Shown: positions 1 through 6,799 of the stretch, piece by piece | Position numbering within the stretch: the stretch's first letter is position 1 | Layout: every line of letters begins with the position of its first letter | Source of the DNA: Sulfurovum sp. bin170 | GTDB taxonomy: Bacteria > Campylobacterota > Campylobacteria > Campylobacterales > Sulfurovaceae | Assembly (NCBI RefSeq): GCF_010892395.1 | Contig: NZ_JAACKB010000182.1 | Coordinates: forward strand, 1 to 8,525 | Length of the DNA stretch: 8,525 nt | Reading direction: 5' to 3' | Notes under the pieces: generated by a model | What the model was told of the DNA's origin: nothing | The model's input: only the letters and a program-made list of their open reading frames with translations | The model's database searches: none | Position numbers and translations under genes: made by a program

Positions 1-3
1 CAT
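1..3 (-). CDS. Possible start codon of a gene continuing off the left edge (toxin partner?)
   Basis: The first three bases read ATG on the minus strand, 4 nt beyond the TAG stop of the antitoxin-like gene at 8-283. In type II toxin-antitoxin operons the toxin commonly starts within a few bases of the antitoxin stop, so this could be the first codon of its partner. Nothing of the protein itself is visible, so the product is pure inference. Confidence 0.25.
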
Positions 4-7
4 AATA

Positions 8-283
8 CTATTTCAAAATTTGGCTACGAGGTAAAAAGTTTTCTCTTGCCTCTTCTCTGCCTTTTTTTAGATTCTCAACCATCTCAGGAGTAAAAGAACC
101 ACTTATTTTATCTGTAAATTCACCCCATTTACTCTTTTTTTTAACTCTATTTTGAATTGTTGAGAACTCTCTATTTAAAAAATCTATAAATAAAGATTTT
201 ACATCTTCCACAGAGTAAGCTTTGATATTTTTTGCTAATCGAGGGTTTTCTATGATTATATCACCTATATTTAGAGTAGTCAC
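8..283 (-). CDS. Antitoxin-like small protein (91 aa)
   Basis: A 91-residue, charged and mostly helical protein without membrane segments or cysteines. The start is GTG at 281-283, chosen because AAGGAG (291-296, minus strand) lies 7 nt upstream. The N-terminal part (about 1-45) looks like a small dimerising or DNA-binding domain. The tail from about 52 (KWGEFTDKISGSF, then an E/K/R-rich stretch ending EARENFL) resembles the toxin-wrapping C termini of antitoxins often paired with PIN-domain toxins. It is followed after 4 nt by an ATG at the window edge, consistent with an antitoxin-toxin order. The antitoxin role is inferred from composition, size and context. I do not recognise a specific family, and another small regulator is possible. 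Confidence 0.6.
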   Translation of the reverse strand: MTTLNIGDIIIENPRLAKNIKAYSVEDVKSLFIDFLNREFSTIQNRVKKKSKWGEFTDKISGSFTPEMVENLKKGREEARENFLPRSQILK

Positions 284-303
284 TGCTTCTCTCCTTTATT
301 TAT

Positions 304-405
304 CTATTTTTTTAGTATATCTAATAAATGCTGAATTGTTTTGACTTTTGGGGTATAATAATTGAAGAGTCGGCTTTGTTTATCAATATAGAATAATGGG
401 TCGTG
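304..405 (-). pseudogene. Possible C-terminal gene fragment upstream of the antitoxin-like gene
   Basis: On the minus strand a 33-codon frame runs from just after a TGA (406-408) to a TAG at 304-306. It has no plausible start codon. Its translation has a normal protein composition, with YIDKQSRLFNYYTPK followed by a helix-like TIQHLLDILKK end. It stops 20 nt before the GTG of the next gene, with that gene's Shine-Dalgarno in between, which is the spacing of an operon neighbour. It may be the tail of a gene whose front was lost when the mazEF segment arrived. An open frame of this length also occurs by chance in such AT-rich DNA, so the call is weak. No family recognised. Confidence 0.3.
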
Positions 406-441
406 TCACAAATACAAAGTATCTTTGCCTACCTCTTCACA

Positions 442-786
442 CTATTCCAATCCTAGTACAATCTTAATTTGTTCATCAATCTCAAAAACTTCTTGCCAAG
501 ACAATTTTGCCAACTTATCAGAGATAATCCTCTGATTATCAATAGCTCTGATTTGATCACATAAAATATCAGAATCTTGCTCTAAACCATCCCTACTACT
601 TACTCTATAACGCAATGGATAGGCTTCATCTGTGAGATAGGTGGATAGTGGTAAAACAATAGTGGTTGGATGTTCTATATCGTTTAACATATCCGTTTGA
701 TATATAAAAACTGGTCGTATCTTGCCAACTTCATTGCCTTTTCTTGGATTTAATCTTGCTAAGTAGATTTCCCCTTTTTTAAACAT
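442..786 (-). CDS. mazF: MazF/PemK-family mRNA interferase toxin
   Basis: A 114-residue toxin of normal family length. MazF proteins are cytosolic SH3-like dimers that cut single-stranded mRNA at short specific sequences and stop translation. Visible hallmarks are the N-terminal strand GEIYLARLNP (5-14), the conserved arginine-proline pair R24-P25 followed by VFIYQTD, the IVLPLST strand with S48 (a threonine in Bacillus MazF) as a candidate catalytic position, and QIRAIDNQRI (78-87), which closely matches the Bacillus-type QIRTIDKQRL segment. The ATG lies inside the last codons of the upstream antitoxin gene (8-nt overlap), so translation is probably coupled. No strong ribosome site of its own is visible. 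The protein looks intact, so its antitoxin should be needed. Cleavage specificity cannot be read from the sequence. Confidence 0.93.
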   Translation of the reverse strand: MFKKGEIYLARLNPRKGNEVGKIRPVFIYQTDMLNDIEHPTTIVLPLSTYLTDEAYPLRYRVSSRDGLEQDSDILCDQIRAIDNQRIISDKLAKLSWQEVFEIDEQIKIVLGLE

Positions 787-1021
787 CTTTTAGACCATCA
801 TATATTATCGTGTCAAACTCCTTTGATACTTTTAGAGACTCATCTCTAGTTCTCATAGAGGCTTTTTTTATCTGTATCTTTAACTTTTCTCTCTCTAGTG
901 TATCTCTATAGTGGACTACAGCTCTTCTGATTAAATCACTTCTTGTTGTATTGAGAGATTTGACCATTTCATTTAACATTATAAAAAAGTCACTGTCTGA
1001 TTTTAGTGTGATAGTATGCAT
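779..1021 (-). CDS. Ribbon-helix-helix (CopG/MazE-like) antitoxin of MazF
   Basis: An 80-residue DNA-binding antitoxin. The N-terminal strand MHTITLK (1-7), helix 1 (about 11-23, DFFIMLNEMVKSL) and helix 2 opening with TTRSDLIRRAVVHY (25-38) form a ribbon-helix-helix fold, which dimerises and contacts DNA through the strand. The C-terminal half (40-80) is charged and probably wraps the toxin. The start ATG at 1019-1021 has AAGGGG about 5 nt upstream. It is first in the operon, overlaps mazF by 8 nt, and is preceded by a TTGACA-N17-TAAAAT promoter with three TATTAC boxes, so autorepression of the operon is likely. The partner assignment rests on the overlap. Ribbon-helix-helix partners of MazF are common. 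Confidence 0.87.
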   Translation of the reverse strand: MHTITLKSDSDFFIMLNEMVKSLNTTRSDLIRRAVVHYRDTLEREKLKIQIKKASMRTRDESLKVSKEFDTIIYDGLKDV

Positions 1022-1052
1022 TATTACCCCTTGGTATTACTTTTGTATTACC
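1022..1052 (-). promoter_or_regulatory. Candidate antitoxin operator: three TATTAC boxes
   Basis: The plus strand carries TATTAC at 1022-1027, 1035-1040 and 1046-1051 (GTAATA on the transcribed strand), spaced 13 and 11 bp start to start. They lie between the -10 box and the antitoxin start codon. Ribbon-helix-helix antitoxins typically bind short repeated half-sites at such positions to repress their own operon. The binding itself is inferred. Confidence 0.45.
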
Positions 1053-1054
1053 TA

Positions 1055-1083
1055 ATTTTACAGTTTAAATATAAGTTTGTCAA
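1055..1083 (-). promoter_or_regulatory. Promoter of the mazEF-type operon
   Basis: Minus strand: a perfect -35 TTGACA (1078-1083), a 17-bp spacer and a -10 TAAAAT (1055-1060). Transcription should start near 1047-1049, leaving a leader of roughly 27 nt that contains the AAGGGG ribosome site of the antitoxin gene. Confidence 0.8.
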
Positions 1084-1102
1084 GGAGGAGGGGCATCGGT
1101 AG

Positions 1103-1123
1103 GGTGTTTTCCCTGAAAACACC
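1103..1123. terminator. Strong stem-loop between mutS7 and the mazEF promoter
   Basis: GGTGTTTT (1103-1110) pairs perfectly with AAAACACC (1116-1123) around a 5-nt loop. A second pairing is possible using outer CGGT/ACCG. It lies about 45 nt past the mutS7 stop, in a good place to end that transcript, but neither strand has a U-tract after it. It may be a 3'-end stabiliser or processing hairpin, or a protein-binding palindrome, rather than a true intrinsic terminator. Confidence 0.4.
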
Positions 1124-1145
1124 GTCAAAACTATTGCTAGTTGTT

Positions 1146-1162
1146 GTTCGATTTCATCGAAC
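1146..1162. repeat. Short perfect inverted repeat just after the mutS7 stop
   Basis: GTTCGAT (1146-1152) and ATCGAAC (1156-1162) form a 7-bp perfect stem with a 3-nt loop, 4 nt past the TAA stop of mutS7. With the hairpin at 1103-1123 it makes a double hairpin at the gene's 3' end. No U-tract follows. Confidence 0.45.
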
Positions 1163-1166
1163 CTAC

Positions 1167-4100
1167 TTATCTCTCTTCGTAATGTAATTTTAATCCTTGT
1201 AACGACATCATAAACCCAGTGATAATTATCTTTCCCTTATGTACCATATTGTGATGTTTTTTACATAGAGGTATGAGATTGTACTTATGATTTTTATTTA
1301 CAGCACCTATGTTTCCATCACTGTCTGCTAGTTGTTGGGGTATAATATGATGCACATCCTCTACACACTCTTCACATAAGGCACACTTGGTTATAAAGAG
1401 GTTTTTGTTGTATCTACTTCTCTTTTTGGTTGTTAGTTTTTTGAGTTCAGAGCCTTGACCTAGTATTTTTTCACGAATAGTGTAGGCATTTTTTAGAAAA
1501 GTCTCATCCATATGTAGAGATTTTGCAAACTCCAAGCCATAGAGTGAACTTCCCATACCTAGTTGGAGTTGACGGTTATAGATGAGGGTATCATTTTGCT
1601 CATCATATTTTACACCCAAGTGTAGGAAGATAAGAGATGAAATCTTTTGAAGCTCTTCTACATTTTTGAGTTGGTGTAGATGGGTTGCAAAGATAAATGT
1701 TGATTTTAGCTCCAAGAGTTTCAAGATAGCTCCTGCTACAATAGCCAGTCCTGACTCTGTCTCTGTGCCTTGTGAAATCTCATCACCCAAGATTAAGCTT
1801 TTATCACTGGCACGATTAAAGATATTTTTTAGCTCCATCATCTCTACAGAGAATGTTGAGAGACCTTTGTAGAGGTTATCTTTTGAGACGATTCTAGTAA
1901 ATAGTTTATCATACATCCCAAATTTTAGCTCAACAGCAGGAACAAAAAAACCTGCTTGTGCCATAATGACCGATAGACCGATACTTTTCATGAGTGAGGA
2001 TTTACCAGATGAGTTGATTCCATAGAGCAGAACACCATTTACTCTATCTCCATTACTAGCATTGAGTGTGATGTGGTTGTGTTTGGTTTCCGTTCCACTT
2101 CCTAGATATATATCATTGGGGATATAGATTCCACTCTGTTCATTTGCCTCTATAATTGGGTGTCGTAGACCTATCACCTCATAAGCATTTGTATTATCTG
2201 ATATTATAGGACGGCTTAGATTCATCTGCTTAGTACATTTGGCATTGGAGATGGCGACATCAATATTGGCGATAAAGAGTATCAGTTCATCTAGCAGATG
2301 AGAGAATCGCTTCTCTATCTCATTTTGACTCCATATATATCGCTCTTTTACCAAAGAGACCAGTTGGACTTGGTTGGTTTCATAATTTTGGGTTATCTTT
2401 TCAAATAGAGGTGAGTTTAGTTTTACCAAGTTTTTTAGATGTTTATAGTGAAAATCTTTGAAAAAGTGATGCTCCCCATCTATGGTTACAAAAGACTCTT
2501 TGAGCTCTTTTTCTATAGTTTTAAACCTATTTTTAGTTAGATTTACGCTGTACCCTTCACTCTCCAAGTAGCCAATATAGGCGATAAATTTTTTTGAACT
2601 GTTTGAAAACTTCTCTTTGTCAAATAGATTATCTATATGAGCCGAGACCTGCTCTAGTTTTCTCATCTCTATATCTTGTCTTTGCAATATACTATCTATC
2701 ATAGGGTAGATACCATCTCTAAATATATTACTGCTTATCTGGTCTATACGAAATTTTGCACATGTATCGAGCTTAAATGTATCCAGTAGATATTTTCTAA
2801 ACTCTTCAACTTTATCTTTTAGACTACTGTCATACTCTATCTCATTTTGAGTCGCATCTTTTAGTAGTTTTGCTATAGCATCAAGCGATGACATGATATA
2901 GGTAAGCTCTACAGGGTGAAGTTTTTGAAGTTTAATCCGTCTTGTAATCCGTTCAAGGTCATAGATATTTTTGAGATGAGTATCATACTGATTACTATAC
3001 TCCATAAGTTTTTCAGATAGGTCATATCGTCTCTCTAGTATATCTCTATCCACAATGGGAGAGAGCAGTCGCTCTTTTAGCAGTCGTTTTCCAAATGCTG
3101 TTGCTGTTTTGTCTATCAGGTCAAGTAGCGTAAGCTCTGAACGGTCACGAGAGATAACGCCAAGTTGCTCTAGTGCATTGTTCCCAAGATAGAGATACCT
3201 GCTCATTCCCAAAAAGATAGGACGATTCATCTTCTCTATAATCAGCTCATCATGCTCTATAATAAATTCAATAAGTATCGCCAAAGCCTCTGTGGTATAG
3301 GGGTGTCGCTCTAGGTCAAGATACTCAATAGCCGAGAGAAATGAGTTTATCTGATAGACTCTTGTAAATAGTTCATTTTGGTAGTTTATCCTGCATCGTC
3401 GTTTATTAAAAGAGGTGTGAAAAAGTCCAAGTTCGAGGTAGGATGTGAGCCACTCTCTATCTATATTAGAGTTTTCCAATGTTACTATCACCTCTGCCGT
3501 ATTGTAGGTCTGCAAAAGATTAAATAGCTCATCAAGTGCATAGGTCTTATCATCCCGAGTTGAGTGCATCTCATTGGCAATGGTCTTGCCTGTAGTAACA
3601 TCAATGGCAGAGTAGCCAACAGAGTAGATACCTTGATTCTCATCTATAATAATAGAGACGATATTATTCTCACCTGCCTCTGTTTGGTACTCAAAGTTAG
3701 TCCCTGGGGAGATGATATTAGAGATATATCTTTTTATTTTTGGTGGAACACCTTTCTGTTTGACTATAACAATAGTATATTTCTTAGCTCCGATAAGTCT
3801 AGCTATATATCTCTCTATTGAGACAGTAGGAACCCCTGCAAGAAGAGGATTTTTGACAGAGTTTTCCAAGATGGCTTTGTTTTTTCGCGTTAACTGAATA
3901 TTAAGAAATTCAGCTATCTCTTTTGCTTTTCCAATCTTCATCTCATTATTATTGACCTCATAGAGTTCAAAGAAACTTCCTATCTCGATGAGTATTAGAG
4001 TATCTTTACCATATTTGGCTTCAAAGTGGCGTTGTAGGTCGAAGTAGATTTCGCTTAGGAGTTTTCCCTTGGTATTTAATATTTTTGATGCTTGTTCCAC
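1167..4100 (-). CDS. mutS7: MutS7-type mismatch-recognition ATPase fused to HNH endonuclease
   Basis: A 977-residue fusion protein. GTG start at 4098-4100, with AAGG 6 nt upstream. Domain I (about 10-120) has the mismatch-reading F-x-E motif (F43, E45, in GSFFELYE) and the LAGVP segment. Connector and core/clamp regions follow (about 140-560), with core motifs such as [16 protein letters not shown]. The ATPase domain (about 640-880) has Walker [10 protein letters not shown] (694-702), the STFSVEM signature (748-754), Walker B with D773-E774 and the TH pair 806-807. After a basic linker comes an HNH nuclease (905-955): zinc pairs C906/C909 and C946/H949, the catalytic HHIIP (917-921), N941 and HH...H (949-954). 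All key residues are present, so it could both recognise mismatches and cut DNA, without MutL or MutH. Marine Campylobacterota carry such genes. The cellular role is not established, and MutS1-type proteins lack the HNH part. Confidence 0.94.
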   Translation of the reverse strand: MEQASKILNTKGKLLSEIYFDLQRHFEAKYGKDTLILIEIGSFFELYEVNNNEMKIGKAKEIAEFLNIQLTRKNKAILENSVKNPLLAGVPTVSIERYIARLIGAKKYTIVIVKQKGVPPKIKRYISNIISPGTNFEYQTEAGENNIVSIIIDENQGIYSVGYSAIDVTTGKTIANEMHSTRDDKTYALDELFNLLQTYNTAEVIVTLENSNIDREWLTSYLELGLFHTSFNKRRCRINYQNELFTRVYQINSFLSAIEYLDLERHPYTTEALAILIEFIIEHDELIIEKMNRPIFLGMSRYLYLGNNALEQLGVISRDRSELTLLDLIDKTATAFGKRLLKERLLSPIVDRDILERRYDLSEKLMEYSNQYDTHLKNIYDLERITRRIKLQKLHPVELTYIMSSLDAIAKLLKDATQNEIEYDSSLKDKVEEFRKYLLDTFKLDTCAKFRIDQISSNIFRDGIYPMIDSILQRQDIEMRKLEQVSAHIDNLFDKEKFSNSSKKFIAYIGYLESEGYSVNLTKNRFKTIEKELKESFVTIDGEHHFFKDFHYKHLKNLVKLNSPLFEKITQNYETNQVQLVSLVKERYIWSQNEIEKRFSHLLDELILFIANIDVAISNAKCTKQMNLSRPIISDNTNAYEVIGLRHPIIEANEQSGIYIPNDIYLGSGTETKHNHITLNASNGDRVNGVLLYGINSSGKSSLMKSIGLSVIMAQAGFFVPAVELKFGMYDKLFTRIVSKDNLYKGLSTFSVEMMELKNIFNRASDKSLILGDEISQGTETESGLAIVAGAILKLLELKSTFIFATHLHQLKNVEELQKISSLIFLHLGVKYDEQNDTLIYNRQLQLGMGSSLYGLEFAKSLHMDETFLKNAYTIREKILGQGSELKKLTTKKRSRYNKNLFITKCALCEECVEDVHHIIPQQLADSDGNIGAVNKNHKYNLIPLCKKHHNMVHKGKIIITGFMMSLQGLKLHYEER

Positions 4101-4148
4101 TCGTTACCTTGATAGTCTGTTTTAGATTGTTATTTTATCAGTTTGGTG

Positions 4149-4154
4149 ATTATA
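4149..4154 (-). promoter_or_regulatory. Possible -10 box for mutS7
   Basis: TATAAT on the minus strand, 49 nt before the mutS7 GTG and immediately after the stop of the ATPase gene. No good -35 is seen at the right distance. It could give mutS7 its own transcript besides read-through from upstream. Confidence 0.3.
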
Positions 4155-4156
4155 GA

Positions 4157-5842
4157 TTAGTTAATCTCCAAAAACTCCACCCCATCTTTTGACCCCATCA
4201 ACAAAAAGCTTCTAAGTTTAGGAATATTTTTAACTTTATCAAGCTTCAAATACCCCTCAACCTGTTCAATCCCCTCTTTCTTCATCTGTTTATAATCATC
4301 TTTTTGTTTAATCCATTTAAGTTCAAACATATAGTTATTTGGCACTTTCTCATCTCGTCCAATGAGCAGAATATCAGGATATTTGTTATTCTTTTCAGGT
4401 TGTGACTCTATAAAATAAAAACTTGCAAAAGATAGAAGTGATAGAGTAATTACTTGAAAATGTTTCTCTTCAAGTCCCATATGGTCACGATTTGCAAGGA
4501 CTTTTATAACAACACTAAGTTGATTGTCAAATGGTTCAATATCTCCTAATGCCAAATCGGTTAATATCGTGCCTATATCTTCATCTATTTTTAGATTATT
4601 TCTTCTTTTTAACTCAACAGCAAAGTAGTTAAAATAGAGTATTTTTATAACATAGTTTGGTATTTTAAACTTATATTTCTCTCCAAAAAGCTCCTCTTTT
4701 ATAGTGATAAACCCCATAGAGTAGATAAGTGTTATAAAATCATCTCTACTAAACTCTCTGTTTAGGTCATATCTATCTTTTATCTCTCCTGTAATAGAGT
4801 TATTTTGTATTAACTCTTCTAATATTTTATAATTTCTATCACTATCACCTATATTAAAAAGCTTCATTATCGCTCTGTAGTCACTTGCCACATTGACATC
4901 TAGCATTTTTATAGGCATGATACAGCGTTTATAATCAAATTTTGAGATAAAATAGTTTAATAGAGTAGAGTTATAAATCCTCTCTTGGGCTTTAATATTA
5001 AAAATATAACCGTTATACCATATTTTTATCTTCTCTAATATCTCCTCTTTTTTATCTAAATCACACTCTTTAAAAATACTCTCTTCCAACGAATACTCTG
5101 TCTCTTTTTGTGTAAATCCTGCCATAGCATTAAATGCTTCATCATGTGAGATATTAGAGACAATATTAAACCCACTACTCAAACTATCAAGCGTGATTGG
5201 TGTAACCCCTGTAATAAACATTTTTTGAACTGTCCCTGTCTGTGTCGCCCCTTTTATCACTTCATAAAAACTCCGTACAAATCCACCTTTGCTAACTGTT
5301 TTTAGAAAATCTTGCATACTATAAGCCAATATTGCATTGGCAAACTGGTCATATTCATCTATAAGTAGATATATTTTATCATCTTCTACTATATCAAAAA
5401 AGTATTTTAGCAGTCCTGTAGGTGTTTTTATGCTATTAAGACTCTCTCTACTGATAGCATAACCATAATTAGAAAAATACCGATAGATGGCTGATTTAAT
5501 ATTATCCTTAAACCCCTCATAGATAATCTCCATCCCACTATCTGTATTGATTCCACTAAACTCAAAAAATAGAATTTTATAACTACTTTTTAGAGGAGTT
5601 GGGTTCTGCCCAATATAGGTATCATGAAATATAGCCTCAAACTCATGAGCTGAATTTTCATCATAATAATATTGTAGAGTAGAGAGGAACAGAGACTTTC
5701 CAAAGCGTCTTGGGCGTAGAAAGATAAGATATTTTTCATTTAATTTTTCTAAAGTCTCTATATGTTTGGTTTTATCAATATAGAGATAATTATCCTCTTT
5801 TGCCATTTTAAAATTGCTTATACCATAAATTATTTTTTTCAT
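4157..5842 (-). CDS. AAA-ATPase-like protein with C-terminal PD-(D/E)XK nuclease domain (DUF1703 type)
   Basis: A 561-residue protein of the AAA-ATPase-like/DUF1703 family, usual length for the group. The N-terminal DNxYLYIDKT segment (17-25) and the atypical P-loop RPRRFGKS (43-50) are family hallmarks. Walker B is LLIDEYD (159-165), followed by the sensor-like FITGVTPIT (209-217). The C-terminal nuclease-like fold has E479, PD (489-490) and E507-L-K509 in FELKW, so the PD-(D/E)XK signature is complete. Start ATG at 5840-5842 with AAGG 6 nt upstream. The family is widely multicopy in sulfur-cycling and anaerobic bacteria. Its function is not settled, and mobile or defence roles are suspected. 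It lies 56 nt upstream of mutS7 in the same direction, so co-transcription is possible. Confidence 0.92.
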   Translation of the reverse strand: MKKIIYGISNFKMAKEDNYLYIDKTKHIETLEKLNEKYLIFLRPRRFGKSLFLSTLQYYYDENSAHEFEAIFHDTYIGQNPTPLKSSYKILFFEFSGINTDSGMEIIYEGFKDNIKSAIYRYFSNYGYAISRESLNSIKTPTGLLKYFFDIVEDDKIYLLIDEYDQFANAILAYSMQDFLKTVSKGGFVRSFYEVIKGATQTGTVQKMFITGVTPITLDSLSSGFNIVSNISHDEAFNAMAGFTQKETEYSLEESIFKECDLDKKEEILEKIKIWYNGYIFNIKAQERIYNSTLLNYFISKFDYKRCIMPIKMLDVNVASDYRAIMKLFNIGDSDRNYKILEELIQNNSITGEIKDRYDLNREFSRDDFITLIYSMGFITIKEELFGEKYKFKIPNYVIKILYFNYFAVELKRRNNLKIDEDIGTILTDLALGDIEPFDNQLSVVIKVLANRDHMGLEEKHFQVITLSLLSFASFYFIESQPEKNNKYPDILLIGRDEKVPNNYMFELKWIKQKDDYKQMKKEGIEQVEGYLKLDKVKNIPKLRSFLLMGSKDGVEFLEIN

Positions 5843-5863
5843 GAGTGACCTTTTTATCTTGAT

Positions 5864-5869
5864 ATTATA
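5864..5869 (-). promoter_or_regulatory. Possible -10 box for the AAA-ATPase gene
   Basis: TATAAT on the minus strand (in GATATAATATC), 22 nt before the ATG. There is no convincing -35 at 16-18 bp, which is usual for sigma-70 promoters in Campylobacterota. The predicted leader is about 15 nt and carries AAAGGT as ribosome site. Confidence 0.45.
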
Positions 5870-5957
5870 TCTTATTTTATGGTGTTAGTATTAATCAAGA
5901 TTACAAATAACAAGATACTATACGCTATGTTGCGGCTCTTTTAAACTTTTCGAGAGT

Positions 5958-6125
5958 TCACCCCACCAACCTAACCTGCTTCAAATACTTAAAATTTTTC
6001 TTATTAAAAGTATATAAATCCATATTGTACATAATCACCGTCGAAGCTATCAGAGCATCCATGATTTTTGTATTTTGAGAGAGCGTAAAATCTTTTATCT
6101 CTGGGTTATCTATCTGTATGGTCAT
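5958..6125 (-). pseudogene. Truncated PIN-domain toxin remnant fused to an antitoxin-like N terminus
   Basis: The start is ATG at 6123-6125, because AGAGG lies 7 nt upstream. An in-frame ATG ten codons earlier has no ribosome site. The product is 55 aa. Its C-terminal part, NTKIMDALIASTVIMY followed by MDLYTFNKKNFKYL, matches the last third of VapC-type PIN RNases: the DALIA aspartate, then the TxNxxxF strand with N where many have D. A PIN domain is about 130 aa, so the front with two of the catalytic acids is missing. The first residues MTIQIDNPEIKDF look like the opening of a small antitoxin, suggesting a deletion that joined the antitoxin start to the toxin end. Nuclease activity is very unlikely. 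Promoter and ribosome site are kept, so a short peptide may still be made. Confidence 0.6.
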
Positions 6126-6154
6126 AGGTTTACCTCTTTTTATTATCTGTTTCA

Positions 6155-6160
6155 ATTATA
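6155..6160 (-). promoter_or_regulatory. Extended -10 promoter of the PIN remnant
   Basis: TGT-TATAAT on the minus strand is an extended -10 element. The -35 region (TTCAAT/TCAATT near 6178-6184) is weak. Transcription would start near 6148, leaving a leader of about 22 nt with the AGAGG ribosome site. The element looks functional although the gene behind it is truncated. Confidence 0.5.
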
Positions 6161-6264
6161 ACACATTAAGTTTATATAATTGAACGGCAGGAGTGAATGA
6201 TTTGAATGGGTTAAGAAGAAGTGATTTTGCTTAAGTTGGTGCCATTCGAATCAGACTCCTAAGT

Positions 6265-6390
6265 CTATAATGTACCCCAAACTCCTATGAACACTCTGCT
6301 AAAAAAAGCACTTCTGCTCATATGCAGACTATTTTTCAAAGCCAAATCAAGCTTCTCTAATAGAGGCTTCTGAAAGTTGATAGATACATC
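6265..6390 (-). pseudogene. Ribbon-helix-helix antitoxin remnant
   Basis: A 41-codon minus-strand stretch reads DVSINFQKPLLEKLDLA, then about nine residues later MSRSAFFSRVF. This is the pattern of a CopG-type ribbon-helix-helix protein: strand V-S-I-x-F, helix 1 LLEKLD, helix 2 opening with MSRSxF. It ends at a TAG (6265-6267) right after helix 2 and lacks the toxin-binding tail. There is no ATG at the expected place before the strand: upstream the frame runs into the promoter and first codons of the plus-strand toxin gene. It therefore looks like a decayed antitoxin cut by the arrival of the toxin-antitoxin pair to its right. The rest of the stretch 6126-6264 shows no recognisable gene. Confidence 0.5.
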
Positions 6391-6419
6391 TTGACAACCG
6401 TACCACAATGTGATACAAT
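6391..6419 (+). promoter_or_regulatory. Promoter of the RelE/HigB-type toxin-antitoxin operon
   Basis: Perfect -35 TTGACA (6391-6396), 17-bp spacer, and extended -10 TGA-TACAAT (6411-6419). The start site should fall at about 6425-6426, on the toxin's ATG (6425). The spacer holds a small palindrome CACAATGTG (6404-6412), and GATACA occurs at 6383 and 6412. These are possible contact points for the operon's XRE repressor. Confidence 0.75.
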
Positions 6420-6424
6420 AACCA

Positions 6425-6799
6425 ATGAACAAATTAAAAACCAAGTGGGTTGCAAAATGGGCAAAAAAATACAAAGTAGTTGATGAGAAGCTTATATTAG
6501 CTATTGATGACCTAAAAGATGGTCTCTCTAGCTCTAATCTAGGTGGGGGACTCTATAAAGTAAGAGTCTCTTCCCAAAACTCTGGTAAGAGTGGAGGTTT
6601 TCGTACTATTATTGTCTATAGAGAAGATGATAGAGCTGTAGTAGTTTATGGTTTTGCAAAAAAAGAGCAAGAGAACCTATCTAAGTCAGAACTTCTAGCA
6701 TTTAAGACTCTATCAAAAGATATTTTGAACCAAAGCAATGACGACTTGGATATGGCAATTGAACAGGGAGTATTTATACCATTGGGAGGTGACAAATGA
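6425..6799 (+). CDS. RelE/HigB-family toxin (PF06296-like)
   Basis: A 124-residue toxin of the RelE superfamily, HigB2-like group. Proteins of this kind enter the ribosome and cleave mRNA during translation. Group hallmarks are KTKWVAKWAKK at the N terminus (5-15), LGGGLYKVRV (39-48), SGKSGGFRTI (53-62) and YGFAKKEQENLS (75-86), which carries the basic residues expected near the active site. The length fits the family. Start ATG at 6425: homologues begin at the same point before the KTKW motif, and no Shine-Dalgarno is visible, agreeing with the promoter-predicted leaderless mRNA. The gene precedes its antitoxin with a 4-nt ATGA overlap, the toxin-first order typical of higBA loci. It appears intact. 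Confidence 0.9.
   Translation: MNKLKTKWVAKWAKKYKVVDEKLILAIDDLKDGLSSSNLGGGLYKVRVSSQNSGKSGGFRTIIVYREDDRAVVVYGFAKKEQENLSKSELLAFKTLSKDILNQSNDDLDMAIEQGVFIPLGGDK

Noticed and set aside
341..358. Plus-strand TTGACT and TATAAT
   Set aside because: The spacer is only 7 bp, far too short for a sigma-70 promoter, and no plus-strand gene follows.
415..427. CAAAG-TAT-CTTTG hairpin downstream of mazF
   Set aside because: A 5-bp AT-rich stem without a U-tract is too weak to call a terminator.
1666..1872. Plus-strand open frame opposite the mutS7 ATPase domain
   Set aside because: Shadow of the mutS7 coding strand, with no ribosome site and no recognisable protein features.
3564..3897. Overlapping plus-strand open frames opposite the mutS7 N-terminal region
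   Set aside because: Antisense shadows of a clearly coding gene.
4156..4167. Palindrome GATTAGTTAATC at the end of the ATPase gene
   Set aside because: A 5-bp AT-only stem with a 2-nt loop; expected by chance at this base composition.
5831..5839. A7 tract in the first codons of the AAA-ATPase gene as a phase-variation switch
   Set aside because: Seven A are common in AT-rich genes (AAA lysine codons) and shorter than typical slippage tracts.
6225..6265. tRNA-like 3' end: TTCGAAT with GGCACCA on the minus strand
   Set aside because: The bases flanking the TTCGAAT loop do not form a T-stem and no anticodon or acceptor arm can be built, so it is neither a tRNA nor a convincing att remnant.
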